Positions 1-12,359 are shown, counted from the first letter of the stretch. The stretch is 64,000 bases of DNA from Euglena gracilis (GCA_039621445.1 CP154955.1:51241384-51305383), one strand, 5' to 3'. Notes: generated by a model not told the origin, from the sequence alone. Translations and numbers: made by a program.

Positions 1-116
1 GTGCATGTGCACATGTTTATTTATGTGTATGTGCATATGCGATTGTAATAAAATTGGTATTTGGCCACAATTGAAGGCCGCCGAAGGTCATAGAGGATAC
101 CTGAAAAATTTTGATT

Positions 117-203
117 CCCCCCCCAAATATAAATCCCCCTGCTCTGAGGGTCTTGAAATCCCGTCCAAATATAAATAGGGGGGGGGCTTTATATTTGGGC
201 GGG
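117..203. repeat. Short inverted repeat with C-rich tips
   Basis: The left arm (117-140) is a C run followed by AAATATAAATCCCCC. The right arm (177-203) is its near reverse complement, GGGGGCTTTATATTTGGGC. An additional AAATATAAATAGGG lies between them. The shape resembles the C-tipped small elements further along the window, but no clear target-site duplication is visible, so it may be a decayed element. Confidence 0.4.
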
Positions 204-1325
204 TTTACTTCACATTACCATTACAAAGAATAAAAAAAGCGATTGGGTCTTCAGGGAGAGACTGTGACGGACGGGCCGGAGGAGGGTCATCTCCCACACC
301 CCATATTTGGGCCCGTACATGCGGTTCCACTGGGCCAACAGCTGTAAGACAATACCACATATAATGGGAGAGGCACAGTGCATTTAACACCTGAGTTGGT
401 ACACATTACACGCAACACGAGATCACAGCGCAGTCAAAATGCAGGCATGTGCACTCGAGTGCATGCACACGCAAACACATAGACTCGCACACAGACACAC
501 ACCATAGACAAACAACGTGATGTCCACAGACGTGCAATATTGCTCACAAACACAATCACCACACCACAAAAAAAAACACGACACGACAGTGCACAACGTT
601 GCACAACACACCAGACACACAAAACTGCACAGTATACAATCAGCACTGTCTCCCACTCAGCAAACCTCAGTTATTGGGTCCTCTGGCCGGAAACTGCGCT
701 TAGCCATCCGCTGCGGGTTTGGGATGGCCACCGAGCAGCTCGAAAAAAAAAACCACATAAAAAAATGCCAGAGAAAACAACTGGGAATGAGTTGGCTATT
801 GGAGAAAAGGCTGTGAAATGAAAAAACAAATAATAATAAACTAATAAAATAATAAAATAACAAAATAATAAAAATAAATAATTAATAAAAATAAAAGCAC
901 AAAAACACCCGTGGTTAAACACCAGAATTTGTGGGAAAATTTTAAGCCAGCGCCAGCTCCCCCTTTGAGCCCATCGACTCAATCATCAAAAAAGAGGGGG
1001 GAATGAAACATTGGAGTTGTCTTGGGGATCCTGCCAGAGGGAAATGGATCTTGGGATGCTCTGATCGGAAGAGGACAAACCGTTGGGGGCGGTTGGCATT
1101 TCGTCCACAGGCTCCGCCCCGGATAGAAAAAGGCATGCCAAGAGAAAAACAGAACGGTTGAGATGGGAATCAATGTCAGAGAACTGTTGGGGTATTAGAC
1201 AAATGAGTGAGGAACAGTCGAACTCTGCTTCGGGGCCTCTGACACAAAGCCGGCCGGAGCTGGTGGATGGAAAAACAATCGGCATGCAGGCCTATAATGG
1301 ATTTCCTGCCAATTCATTGTCTGCT

Positions 1326-1454
<129 letters not shown>

Positions 1455-1653
1455 TTTTAACATGTCAGAGTTTCATTTTCGAACACTATTCAGAAAACCC
1501 CTGTACCCAGTTGTGGGATGTTATGCTGTGTCATGCCATGTCATGCCATGTCATCATGTCATGTCATATCATGTTGTGTTCTGTTCTGTTATAAATATTC
1601 CCCAGTCGTATACATCCATCGAAAATTTAGACTGCACAAAACAGTGCATTAAC

Positions 1654-1768
1654 TTGGCCACGCATTTTCTGGCCCAAGCCTGGACCCATTGCCCATACTC
1701 CGCCCCGTACTCCTCGTTCCACGCCTGGAGCAACGCGGGGACATGGTCCTGCAGCGTGACGGCAATGG
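1654..1768 (-). CDS. Candidate exon, unidentified minus-strand gene
   Basis: On the minus strand an acceptor (CTCACCAG) opens a 115-nt GC3-rich frame that includes the peptides VTLQDHVPALLQAWNEEYG and WVQAWARKCVAK. It closes at a possible GTTAAT donor. The exon starts with two bases and ends with two bases of split codons. It lies 3' of four other candidate minus-strand exons (2,158-4,701), and its start phase does not match the nearest one, so an exon may be missing. The Trp/Glu-rich helical composition is protein-like, but I do not recognise the family. Confidence 0.45.
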
Positions 1769-2157
1769 CTGGTGAGACACCCCGGGAAAAAACACATTGC
1801 AGCAAACATGCGGCGACAATTCGACAAGGCTGATTTGACCGGGGCTATCACTGCGTGAACAGTTGGACAGAGTGTTCTTTTCTGTGGGGACGGTTGTTGC
1901 AATCGCAATAAAGCTCCGATGAAGCATGCCTTTATCTGCTTTTTTTTTTAACTTGGACAACTGCGTTTTCCTGGGTCGCCCCTCCACTGTCTATAGACGG
2001 TCCAAAGGGGTGGTTCTGATGTGGGGAGAAGGAGGGGAAAGCCTGTCCCCACGAACGGCCCTGCCTGTTTGCGTTGCCAGTCATTATACCGCATAGACCG
2101 ACTTGATTGGAGAGGTGCATGCACGTAGCACTGAGGAGGGGTCCATGCGCCGCGCAC

Positions 2158-2241
2158 CAGCGCGGAGGCGCCGGCGGGTGTGCTCATCGTGGTCATGGAC
2201 AGCAGGGCGGAGAACGACAGCCGCGCCGCCTTCTTCCGATC
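2158..2241 (-). CDS. Candidate exon (strand uncertain), unidentified gene
   Basis: An 84-nt stretch with phase 0 at both ends, bounded by a CAAAG acceptor and a GTGCGC donor, reads DRKKAARLSFSALLSM and onward with almost only G or C in third positions. It would splice in phase to the exon at 3,537-3,623. The plus strand of the same DNA is also open and protein-like (EAPAGVLIVVMDSRAENDS), so the strand is not certain. Neighbouring exons on the minus strand tip the balance. Confidence 0.35.
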
Positions 2242-3536
2242 CTTTGGGGGATGTGGACCGCGTGCGCCGGCGTCGAGCGGCAGAGAGTTCAAACGCGGTT
2301 GCCTTTTTTTGTGTGCTTTGCCGTTTTTCTCGGCAAAATGTGCATTTCCTTCGGCCTTTTCTTTTTATTATGTCTTCAGGTCCACAAAAACCAATGGCCA
2401 CCTGCCCCTCTTCCTGGGAGTGGGTGGAAAAAAATTGAAACAAACGGGCCCAGAAAACGTTGACATGCGGGAGCTATCAATCACTCCATAAATCTGAAAT
2501 TTTCAAACACAAAGAAGAAATGTGGGCTGTGGATGCAAGATTCATCCGACCTTTCACTCCAGTCAGCATGCACAGAAAGAGCATGGCTGCACAGAAAGGC
2601 CTGAAAGGGGGTGTCGACCACCACCCACCTTGGAGGTGGGAGCGAACACCCCAACCCACCAGGGTGGGGCTGGGGGGGTCCCCCTCGCCAGCCCCCCGGA
2701 TAAAAATGCAGGTGGCGTAAAGCGTAAAGCGACGTGCCTCCAGCAGTAGGGGGTACGCTTCGACTGGGACCCATTTGGCTGATTTCCTTTAGAGTTGCAA
2801 AGAAATGAGGGCTGTGTTGGCAGTGGTATACGGTCTTTGGCGGGGGGGGGGTGCACTTTGATTTGGGTATCCCGCTGCTACAAGCCCAGCGGGATACCTG
2901 GTCAGAGGTTCTCTCTGCTGGCTGGACCCGCCGGGGGGGATAGGGGGGGGGGAGGGGGTCCGGGGCTGGAGGGGGCTGGGCTGGGCTGGGTCGATGAAAA
3001 ACAAAAATTTCTAACACATTTTTGCCTTCTCGATATTTTGATGGAGCTAGAGATCAAGGCTAAAGGGCTGTGATGGAGAAAGCTGTGATGAGGGGGAAAA
3101 ATGAAGGGATAAATGAGCTGGACAGCCCAGCTGGCTGGCCGGCCTGCGGCCGGCTGGCCCGGCCTCCGGCCGGACTAGACCCAACTTTATTTCACTCGAT
3201 CCCCCGGGGGGGGGGGCTCCGAGCCCGAATTTCGGCTACTGGCTGGATTTGAGCTGCTGGCTGGCTGGACCCCCCCCCCCGGGGGATAGGGTCTCCTCTG
3301 GCTTAAGAAAACCCCTGGATGGGGGGGGGGTGGCTCGGGGGGACTCATTTTTGGGAGTCAAACGTGGGGTCCAAATAAACCGGGGGGGGGGTACGGTACT
3401 CATTCGGCCCGACCTGCCCCCTTGGTGGGGCCAGACCCACCCACCTGCCCACCACCCCCCATTCCCTGGGTCACCAAACCTTCAAAAAAAAAACCCCGTG
3501 CCCACCTCTTTGCTGCAGAGCCCAGCCCCTGCGCAC

Positions 3537-3623
3537 CTCGTCCACCGCCTCCATCGCAGTGGCCCGGCGCCGCAGCACCAGCGTGCGGCCGGACTTGGAG
3601 TTGATGAACACCAGCTGGGGCCG
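3537..3623 (-). CDS. Candidate exon, unidentified minus-strand gene
   Basis: An 87-nt phase 0/0 exon has a clean CAG acceptor and a GTGCGC donor. It encodes 29 residues beginning RPQLVFINSKSGRTLVLRRR, with strong G/C preference at third positions. The LVFINSKSG string resembles the first motif of the diacylglycerol-kinase catalytic domain, but the following glycine-rich residues of that family are absent, so I treat this as chance. It joins in phase with the exons at 4,006-4,107 and 2,158-2,241. Confidence 0.5.
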
Positions 3624-4005
3624 CTGCATGGGGGGGGTTCGATAGGAGGCAGGGTAAGAGGTCTGAGGGCAGGGCCCGTACAATTCTATATCAATCCCAG
3701 GCAGACTGAATGTGACCAACCCTGGGGGGGGGCCTCCCCAGAAAAACCGGCAGTCATTTGGCACAACCTTGAGTTTTTCTACCGCGGAGGGGTTCGAAAC
3801 AGCTACGATGAGACTGAGAAGAAATTTCTGCTTAGGAAAGCTACCCAAACCTCCAGAAATGCACGAAGCCAACAATTTTATCGGGAAAAATGTTTCGGGC
3901 ACGTAACCAACGTGCTTGGGAACTCGGCCCAGGTACTCCGGCACCGAATGTTCAAAGCCCTGAAGAAGCTCATTCTTGGGCAAATTTTCAAGTCCGCCCC
4001 ATTAC

Positions 4006-4107
4006 TGTTGGTCGTCCGTCGGCCAGGGTGCACGCCTCGGTGACGGCCTGCCAGCTGGTAACCCAGCGGGAGAGGAGCGCCCGGGAGGTGAGCTGCAGCG
4101 CCGCGGC
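4006..4107 (-). CDS. Candidate exon, unidentified minus-strand gene
   Basis: The acceptor GTGACTCAG leads into AAALQLTSRALLSRWVTSWQ, then AVTEACTLADG. Nearly every codon ends in G or C. The most likely donor is the GTAATG after 4,006, which would give a phase 0/0 exon and an in-phase join to 3,537-3,623. The 3' limit is less secure than the 5' limit. The function is unknown. Confidence 0.45.
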
Positions 4108-4594
4108 CTGAGTCACGGCAGCCAGAGCGAGCAATTAATATCCCCCTCACCCCCCCAAAAAAATGGACCAGGACCCAGCTTAAAAACCTGGGTTGCAGTT
4201 GAGTCCGTGGAAAACGTTTGCCCCCCCCCCCCAGAGGTACCCGGGCTGGAGCCGAGCAGGACCATCGAAAACCAAAACCGCAAAAAAAAAACTATACGAA
4301 ATGAACACTTTGTGCAGAAAACAAACAGCAAAGAAAACAAAAGCAAATGAAATTTGTTTTCTGATTGTTGAGATGTAAACTGCACAAATGGTTGTAGAGT
4401 TCTGTGAAAAGCTCGTCGGAGTTTCACAAACATCACTAGAAAACGCCCAAAACACTCCAAAAAAGGCATACACACCACATCCACACCACCAGTGAGTGTG
4501 TCACCAACACCAAACAACAGCACGCTACCACTGCGTGCCACCCCCTGCCTTCAATCTCGTGCATGTGTCTTTTTTTCCCAACCCGGCTCCCAAC

Positions 4595-4701
4595 CTGGCG
4601 GAGTTTCAGGGTTCGGCTGGGTTCGCCACGCTTCGTCCTCTCCCACAGCGACACACACCAGCGGTGACGGCTCCGCCACACTGCGGCCCGCAGTGAAGAC
4701 C
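4595..4701 (-). CDS. Candidate exon with weak C2-domain resemblance
   Basis: A 107-nt minus-strand exon runs between a CACCTCAG acceptor and a GCCAG/GTTGGG donor. It reads VFTAGRSVAEPSPLVCVAVG, then EDEAWRTQPNPETPP. The pattern of a beta strand, a Pro-containing loop, a second strand ending in VG, and RT followed by NP is what a C2 domain shows in its middle strands. The calcium-binding aspartates are not evident, so this is only a resemblance. It ends in phase 1 while the next exon begins in phase 0, so a small exon may be missing. Confidence 0.4.
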
Positions 4702-4949
4702 CTGAGGTGCAGCAGAATGGAGTGGGGGAATGCATCCAACCCACTCCCCACCCCAGCATATTACCTCAGGGGGGGGCAACAGCCCCTGCCCTGCCCCCGG
4801 GGGGGGGGGAGGACTTTGTGGGGCAGCCATTTTTTTAAAAAAAAAAACAATCATGGTGTTTTGATATCTGGATTTGAGATCAAGCGGGTCCAAATAACAA
4901 GACACCCCAACCACTGGGGCTCTCTTCGCCTCAGGATCGTCTCCTTTTC

Positions 4950-5200
4950 AGGTGGGGGGAGCACCGACCGGTGGGCTTTGTGCGAACGAAATCTTGGGTC
5001 GGGGGCTCAGGCCCTCAGAACTCCAGGCTCCCTGGCGCCCACAAATCCAAAGCCGCAATGCCACCGGACCCCGGGGACAGATGGGCTGCGGAAAGGTGGG
5101 CACACGCGAAGGGCAGACCAGAGGGCGAGGAACAGCAGTGCCCCCGCCAACCAGGGGCCGGTTTGCTGTCGGGGATGCCATACGCGACGACCTGTAAAGC
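4950..5200. other. GC-rich segment open in several frames
   Basis: This segment is GC-rich and open in frames on both strands. One plus-strand frame ends in RGRFAVGDAIRDDL followed by TAA at about 5,195. No frame is clearly better than the others and no good splice pair decides it. It may hold an exon, but I cannot assign one. Confidence 0.2.
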
Positions 5201-8200
5201 AGTAATTGCAGCACACTACACGTGTGGGACAAGATCCACAAGAATTAAAACACAGCCTGCTTCATCGATGCCGACTCACAAAGAAGGTGGTGTTTTTTTT
5301 GACCACGTGCGTATAAAAAAAATCCCAGGTAAGACCCTTCTTTCTTTTGGGCCCGCAACATATCTACAATATATCTGCAATGCTATTGGCTATTTCAACA
5401 CACCAGGGGGGTTTCGCCAATTTAAAAGAAATATGGCTGCGAAAATGGTCAAAGAAAATCCTAGCGCCTTTGGCACAAGATCTTTTCGCTGCATTTTGAC
5501 CCGGGTGGGGGGCAAAATCATTCACCCACCCCGCTCGCCCCCAAGGGAGGGAGTAAGCGATTGTATGGTCCTTGTCCCTGTCCATATTGTTTGAATTTCT
5601 CTGGGGGGTTTGTGACTAATACTATTAACTTAATACATTGTGTCGGGCGTCGAACGTGTCGGATGTGTTTTATGGAATGTATATCATCGCGTCGGATGTT
5701 GCTAGCTCACTTGTTCAATCTTCACAGACGGGTCCTTATCTGCTTTATTGTTCATCATTTTTTGACAGAACCTTTCGACGGCAAGCACCCTGGGGAAAAA
5801 AAGGGTCAGAGGTGGTGGGATTAGATATGCACGGTCATCAGATCAGTATGGCAACATAGCTGCGATGGAAAAAAGCCCTTGGTGATACACACACGTGCTG
5901 CATAATAATGCTTTGCAGAGACATACAAATGTTCGACATAATGCAAGAAAAAGCAGATTTATCTGCTCACCATGAACCTCGAAAATTATTATTTCTGTTG
6001 CGTTTCCAGAAACAGAAAAATGTCCTTCAGCTCTTTGCACCATGTGTCAATTAGTATCCCCCAAGGGAAATAAAACCTCCCCTGGTTCGACTGAGCAATT
6101 GTCCACAAATGAGACCACCGAATTTCGACCCTCCCCATGAAGGCATAGAGCGCTTGGGGACGTTGGGGGAAAAACGCCGAAAAATCAAACAAAACTACAA
6201 TTATAAACACAATTGATTTTTCGAGGTTTATAAGCCAGGCAATCGCACACTGTTGCTGTTAAAAGCACAGATTCACCCCCCCCCCCCCAGCAACTCACCC
6301 CCCAAAGACTCAACCCCACCCTCCGACCCATCCATCCGGGCGATACACAGATCCCCACCCCCCGCACCACCAACACAAAGCCCCCACCCATACACCGGCT
6401 TATAACGCTTATACCCCACTTGTAAACCCCCCTTTCTTGACCCACCAAACCAGATCCTGTAAACCCCGGGGGTTATAAATGGGGGTTAGGGTTTCCAGGA
6501 TTCCCATTCAGCCCTGCAGCCACCACCACCAGGGGGCGGAACAGACCCTGCGATGGGGACGCCGGTAACAGCGCCGCCTCAAACAAGGCCATGGCCCGAG
6601 TCGGACCTGCATGGGAAAGGGGGGGGGGGCGGGAGTTTGAGGTTCAAATGGGCAGACAACGGGGGCTTGGCCTGGCACGTGCGTCTTTCCCCCCCAAACG
6701 CGGTGCCATAGCTTCTATCTATTTTGCGAGCTTGCAAGTTGCAGTGGGAGGCCGTCTCTGGGTTTCGAGATAGCTCCGGGATTATTCCACCCTGCCGATA
6801 CTTTCCAGGTTCCCGTTAACGTTTGAGGGCCCGAGAAAAAGGTTGTGCAGCGGAGGAGGTTTACGGTTTTACGTAATCATGCTTCAAAACGAGTTTTCGG
6901 AAAACCGTGAACATGAACTTGTCCACAGGTTCCCAAAAACATACGCTGCCGCCTCTCATCCCAAAACAAGACCCAGACCTTGCCCTCTACCCCTGCAGTT
7001 GGGCTGATGATCCTTTTCACCCGGCCCATATGTCCAATGCAGCGACTGAACGTATTTACGGCTGTCCGTAAACTTGTTTCCTGAAAGTATTTGGCGTTGG
7101 CAGTGCATACCTTTCTGGTACGGTCTCTGGGTTATGAAGGAATAGTGCTGAAACAGGCATACTCTGGCCATATCGGTTTGTTGTGGTGGACACCTGTTGC
7201 GGCGTTCCCCACCAACACTTGCCGGTGTTCCCTGTGGGGTCTTACTTGAAATTGAAATCAGAAAACAGAATAATCTGTGGGAAGAGAAACCTTGTTAGGT
7301 GTGATATGCCAAGCAGCTGCTGACAGGCTGAGTGCAACACACTACATATTGGGCAACAAGACCCTTCCCTTCCCCCAACTCTTTTGGATGCCACCCAAAG
7401 CGAAGCAAAGGTCCCTCTGCAACACCTCACAGTGAGCTTTCAAAGACTCACAGCAGAGAGTGAACTGATTGATCCCACTGGTGGCCCATAGCAGCTCTAT
7501 CGTGATTTTGAGATACACCCCCACCTTGGCAGTCCAATGCGGTTTACCTTTAATACCCCCCACTACAAGAACTATCCTTGATATTTGTGTATTGAATTTC
7601 AGTGCACCGAAATGATCTTCCAGAAATGAAGTTGAAGAGACTGCAAAAGCGGCTGAATTATGCTGAATGGAAAACTGTTGTCAGAATTCCGTTTGCTGTT
7701 GATTGCTGCAAATGGGGGGAAAATTTGCCAAAAAGAGGAAGCAACTGGATTTCAATATTGATTTTATCGGGTGATTTCATGGAGGGCATCATTTGATTAC
7801 TGTCAAACGATCCTTGGACAAAAAAAATCGGCCTTTTTTAGGTACCATCTCTGTTCTACCTTCCACCGCGGGGGGTCGGATGAGAGAGACACGAGTGATT
7901 TGCCTCCACAAGTTGAACAAAATCCAACCAGACAACTGACCCACAACTGCCTTTAACAGCTGCGTAAAGTTGCCTGAAATTCCCTTCGGTGGGTGAGGGC
8001 CAACTCATGGATTGCCCCTTCATTTCTCTGCCCCAGTAAAACGCTCTGTGTGCATTGGTTACGGTTCTCTCCCAGTCATGCATACTGGTGGTCCGATGAG
8101 ATGCCCCCTCCCACTCCTGAACGCGGGTCCTGGTTCTCATCAAGAGATCGCAAAATTGGTTGCAGCAAAATGGATTGACATGGTGGTGCCGAGCAGCGTG

Positions 8201-9738
8201 ATCCACAGGGTGAGCAGTGAGTCGAAACCCTCTCACCAAAACACTTTCCCCGAGTAAATGTGTCCTTCCCCCTCCAGGTTCCCTTGTCCTTCCCCCTCCT
8301 ACCTGAGGTTTTATCTGGACTTGGAAAGTGGATTTTATAACAGCTTCTGGCTTGGACAGAAAAATATGGGGCATTCTGGCCTCTGTTGTCCACTCCGCTC
8401 TCAGGAACTGTAATATAACGTGGCAGTAACGGAACAGTAACAGGATCCCCCCATTCAGCTGTGCAAGCGTCCTGATTGCAACAGCCAGTAGCCTTTTTTG
8501 GAGGCACGGTCTTGATTTTTTTTGTATAGAAGCCTGAAAGACTGCTGGACAAAAACGGCTACCCATCACAAATCATCTGCTTCAAAATTTCAGGAATTCG
8601 CGATTCATCTATTTGTAAGCGTCCACCGATGCTTAGCTCACAAGCTCCATGAGGAAGCCAGCAGGCTCTTTCCCAGCAAAAAGTCCAAATCTTTCATGCT
8701 TTTGGGCTGGCCAACCGCTTTTCGACCCATTTTGGCCCATTTTTGACGCATTTTTTTGCACATCTGAAAGAAAAAAGTACATTATGATTGTCCAGCCGAC
8801 GAAAAAAAAAATTGTTCGTTGATCGGGGGGAGGGGACAAACAGCCACAATGCACACAGGGGGGGGTCCGATGCTGAAAAAAGCTTCTGGCTGGAAGAGGG
8901 CTGCTGGATGGCTGGACGTCAGGGATGGAGTCCCTCAGGATTAAGTGATGACCTGGTTGCATTAGGAGATCAGGTGGAGACCACTTATTCTTATTTTGAA
9001 AAAAAATGTGGTCTGGGGGATGAGAGCCATGGTTTTGCCAGTGACGGTGCCTGGATACACCCAGAATATGTGTTTGGAGACCACCTAACGGTCTGACTCG
9101 GTCGAGTGAGACAGAGCCCAACACTTACCTCTGACTTTGAATTCTTGAAAAATTGCTGAAGCATTTTGCACGATTGCTCAAATAATTGAACGAATTCTGA
9201 AATTTGAACACCTCGAAGTATAAGCATTCAAATTAAATTTGTTTATGCACTTGCGCAAATTGTGAAAATGCCTTGCAGTTACACAAATTCTTTATTTGTA
9301 TGAAGCCAGAGGGGTTCGGACAGAAAAATTGGAATGTGATAAAAGATCCGTCTTCCGGGCCCAAATTCGGGCTCGGGGAACATCTCTGGTCCCTGGGGGG
9401 GTCCCCCGATTTCCGAGGTCGAGTTTTACGCATTTTTGGAAAGACCACAAGAAATTTTATATGGTCAAATCAAGGGGGGAGAAACTAAAACCGGCCGCGT
9501 TGGAGGCTTTATGACCCTGCCAAACGTTAGAACTTTTCGGACCTATGTCCGGCTGCAGCACTCAAATTGCAATTAGGGGAATGGTCATAAGGGGGGGGGG
9601 TCGCCAGGCATGCACCCGAGGTGTGGTGGCCACAGCAGCGACAGCACGCCGTGCCGGCGGGAAGGCCAAGCCATGAGGTCCAGGCAGTGCCGTTGGAGGA
9701 GGGGAGAGGGCCAAAAGACGGGAGTGTGAAGTGAGGAT
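5201..9738. other. Single-copy stretch without an assignable gene
   Basis: About 4.5 kb of mixed sequence. It contains a C-rich CCACC tract at about 6,270-6,430 and moderately open but unmatched frames at 6,950-7,600. A 237-codon minus-strand frame (7,856-8,569) has no recognisable domain and no codon bias. A GC-rich patch at 9,600-9,720 reads CLDLMAWPSRRHGVLSLLW on the minus strand, just outside the duplication. Some of this may be decayed transposon or untranslated sequence. Confidence 0.4.
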
Positions 9739-9874
9739 GGGAGGAAGTGGGTTCGTGGTCGGCAGTCGTGGCGCCTGCGCGAAGCCGTGCCGCATGGATG
9801 CGCTGCTTGTGTGTTGGGGGGAAGCTGCCTTGCTGGATGGGAGGGTTCTTTTTTTTGACGGCCGTAACCTTAAC

Positions 9875-10428
9875 CAGGGTTTCCCACAAATTCGTGCTTG
9901 GGACCCTCAATTCTGATTTGTGATTATTTGCGATTATTCGTGATTATTCGTGATTATTCATGCAACCCAAAAATCGCCTGGTTTTTTACCGAACCTGCCC
10001 AGAAAACCAATGCACACTCCTCATCTGACTTGTGTATCACCTCCAACGGCAGAAAACGAAGCTCTTTGACCAACTTGATTGAACAACAAACTTGCACATG
10101 AAGCAGATCTGCAGACAAAAAGTGATGCCAATGCATGACGTTGTCGCCGAAGCGTGTGGTGTTGCACTGTGCAGTGTTGTGTTGCACAGTGTGCTGTCCA
10201 TGGGCAGAATGGGTCAGATCACATGTTGAACAGAGAAGCGCTCAAAATGCTCAAAATCGCCATTGCAGAACATCATGAGTGAGAACAAAAACTGTTCCAG
10301 GTCGTTCGTGAAAATTCGTGATTATTCGTGGTTATTTGTGATTATTCGTGATTTTGGAAAACCCCAAAATTCGTGCTGGTTCGTGATTATTCTTGATTAT
10401 TCGCGGCACGAATTTGTGGGAAACTCTG
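9875..10428. mobile_element. hAT-like non-autonomous element, unit 1
   Basis: Inverted termini begin CAGGGTTTCCCACAAATTCG on the left and CAGAGTTTCCCACAAATTCG on the right strand, about 23 bp with one mismatch. The flanks carry the direct repeat CCTTAAC (9,868-9,874 and 10,429-10,435). Both subterminal zones hold many copies of GATTATTCGT or GTGATTATTC, as expected of transposase-binding repeats. CAG(G/A)G tips with 7-8 bp target duplications fit the hAT superfamily. No transposase frame lies inside its 554 bp. Confidence 0.8.
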
Positions 10429-10485
10429 CCTTAACTCAATGATCTTGTGTTTTGCATCAGAGAGTTGTGCATGTGTGTGTGCTCT

Positions 10486-10490
<5 letters not shown>

Positions 10491-10526
<36 letters not shown>
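10491..10526. repeat. (TG)n microsatellite, unit 1
   Basis: A pure TG run followed by imperfect GTGCGTGC sequence to about 10,620. The matching tract in unit 2 (30,446-30,508) is 28 bp longer. Confidence 0.95.
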
Positions 10527-10529
<3 letters not shown>

Positions 10530-11206
10530 CGTGTGTGTGTGCGTGTGCACACACATGCGTGCACATGTGCGTGCACTCGTGTGTGCGTGCGTGGGTGCGT
10601 GCGCATGTCTGTGTGCGTGTGCGCATGTCCACCATGACTGCCGATTGGAGGAGTCAAGGTCAGAATTTGGAGCCCCACTTCGTCTTCTTGCAGAGGCCGG
10701 CCATGCCTTTATAATGGGAAGGGGATGCGGCCACTGATTTGCTGCGTTAACTGGTGTGAACTTCCCTGGACAAACACAAGGAGAAATTGGCATGGGTCTA
10801 AGAGCTGCATATTTCCCTGCGATCTTGGCAAAAACGTGCATCCCTTGGTACCATACCACCAGAGAGGGCGACAAGAAACCCCCCGGGTACAAACCCACAT
10901 GCACATGGGCATAACTTAGGCATGCACCCCAATTTGTGTCCCATGGTGTACCTCCCGGGGGGGGGAGTCGAGCGGCCTCAACCCACCCACTCACATTGGA
11001 CACCCACCTCCCCCCCACCTGGGCAGATATGCACGTTACAGACCATTGAAAAATATAATTCTGCTTTTTGTGTTTTTCTTTTTGTATTCATTCTTGTCCA
11101 ACTGATCCATTTGCGGCAGCACGGTGTAGCGCATCTCCCCCAGTCACAGTTAGGGTGTCCTATACAGGGCGCCCCCCCGCCCCCCCCCCCCCCATGTTAA
11201 GTGTAG

Positions 11207-11341
11207 CTACATCGGAGACCCAATGAAAGGCGGGCCGGGGCGGCCCCCCTTCTTCTTCGGCCGTTTCTTTGGGCCGTCCTTGCCCCGGCCGCCGTCCGCT
11301 GCGGTGGGCCGCTGCCGCGACAGGATGGCCTGGCTGGCCGT
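11207..11341 (-). CDS. FCF2: FCF2 terminal exon, unit 1 (SSU-processome factor)
   Basis: This is the last coding exon of a minus-strand FCF2 homologue. The acceptor CCGCCCCTCAG is at 11,342-11,352, the exon starts in phase 0, and it encodes 44 residues before TAG (11,207-11,209). It opens TASQAILSRQRPTAADGG, which would continue the ELL.D...R.Y..RKY helix at the end of the Fcf2 domain. It then becomes a basic tail, KKRPKKKGGRPGPPFIGSPM, typical of this family and of nucleolar proteins. Fcf2 is known to work in the 90S/SSU processome for early pre-rRNA cleavage in the nucleolus. The exon follows a 931-bp intron. Unit 2 differs by one silent change (CCA/CCG). Confidence 0.82.
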   Translation of the reverse strand, partial: TASQAILSRQRPTAADGGRGKDGPKKRPKKKGGRPGPPFIGSPM

Positions 11342-12272
11342 CTGAGGGGCGGAGGGCGGAGGGGAGAGGGGGGGGGGGGCTGCCAGAGCCGGGTTGGGAA
11401 ATCCCTGAAGGACAGCTGCTTATGTTTATTGTTAGTCCACCTGCCCATTATTACATCGTTGTTATTACATTCTGTCATGCTATCATTTTTTATGTTAATA
11501 TTTTCAATTTTCATTATATTTATATTATTATCATTGCATCATATTGCAAATATTGTTGATTATTGTTATATTATAAAAACATTATTGTTATTGTCATCAT
11601 CATATCGTTGGAGAATCTGCCTTATTATACATCATTATTGTTTTTTTGACTTCAAGTGTATCAACGTCATCGTTCCTCTGAATAGATTTGTGACGGAAAT
11701 CAACAGCATTTTACCAGAAATTCACCCCAAGAATTTGGTGCCCCTCAAAAGGCGGGAGGAAATGATAAGACCCTCCACCGAACCCATCACCCATACGGTT
11801 TCGGGGGTTCCCGTTCACCCCCCCCCCCCCCCCCCCGCTGCAATCCACCCACCGCCTCATCCCGCCACCCGGCGACCAGACCCACCCTGCCCAACCTCCC
11901 CCCAGCCAACTGCATGACACCGGCCGCCAGGGCATAAAATGAGCGGGGGTTGAGGCCCGAGGGGGGTTCAGGGACCCCTCTCTGTGATCAAAACAGTTTC
12001 TTCTCTGGCGCTTTCTGCCGGGATGTCTTTTCTTTTTGTGTATGCATTTGCTCCTTTTTTAAAAAAAAATATTCAAAAAAACGCGATTTTTTGGCTTTGT
12101 TCAAGCCCCCCCCCCCCAAAGGTCTCACAAGGGGAGGGGGAGCCCCCCCATGGGGGGGGGTGTTGGCTTGAACCTCCCCCAGCCAAAAACAACGCTGACT
12201 TGATACTCTGCCTGCAGCCTGCTCTCCCCTGCGGCAGCCTGTGGACGCACGCGGAGCACGGAGGGTCCACAC

Positions 12273-12359
12273 GTCGTGGAGGAAGGCGTCGGCGACCCGT
12301 TGGCCCCGGCGCTGCTTGCGGCTGTGGAAATCCACCGCGCTGCCCACCACGTGGCCCAC
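12273..12359 (-). CDS. FCF2: FCF2 penultimate exon, unit 1
   Basis: An 87-nt phase 0/0 exon lies between acceptor TGCCCCCACAG and donor GTGTGG. It reads VGHVVGSAVDFHSRKQRRGQ, then RVADAFLHD. This matches the centre of the Fcf2 domain, where family members carry a VGT-V-----FYS-R---KERK---DELL-D pattern. Joined to the preceding exon it gives PKFFE-VGHVVG, the family signature PK(Y/F)F(Q/E)VG. The usual tyrosine of FYS is His here. The exon is identical in unit 2. Confidence 0.87.

Noticed and set aside
2103-2463. Plus-strand Arg-rich proteins
   Set aside because: They are shadow frames of a GC-rich patch with better minus- and plus-strand candidates. Arginine richness comes from CG content.
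3537-3623. Diacylglycerol kinase catalytic domain (LVFINSKSG)
   Set aside because: Only nine residues match. The glycine-rich continuation that defines the family is missing.
7856-8569. A 237-codon minus-strand frame
   Set aside because: Composition is not protein-like, there is no codon bias or recognisable motif, and overlapping frames are also open.
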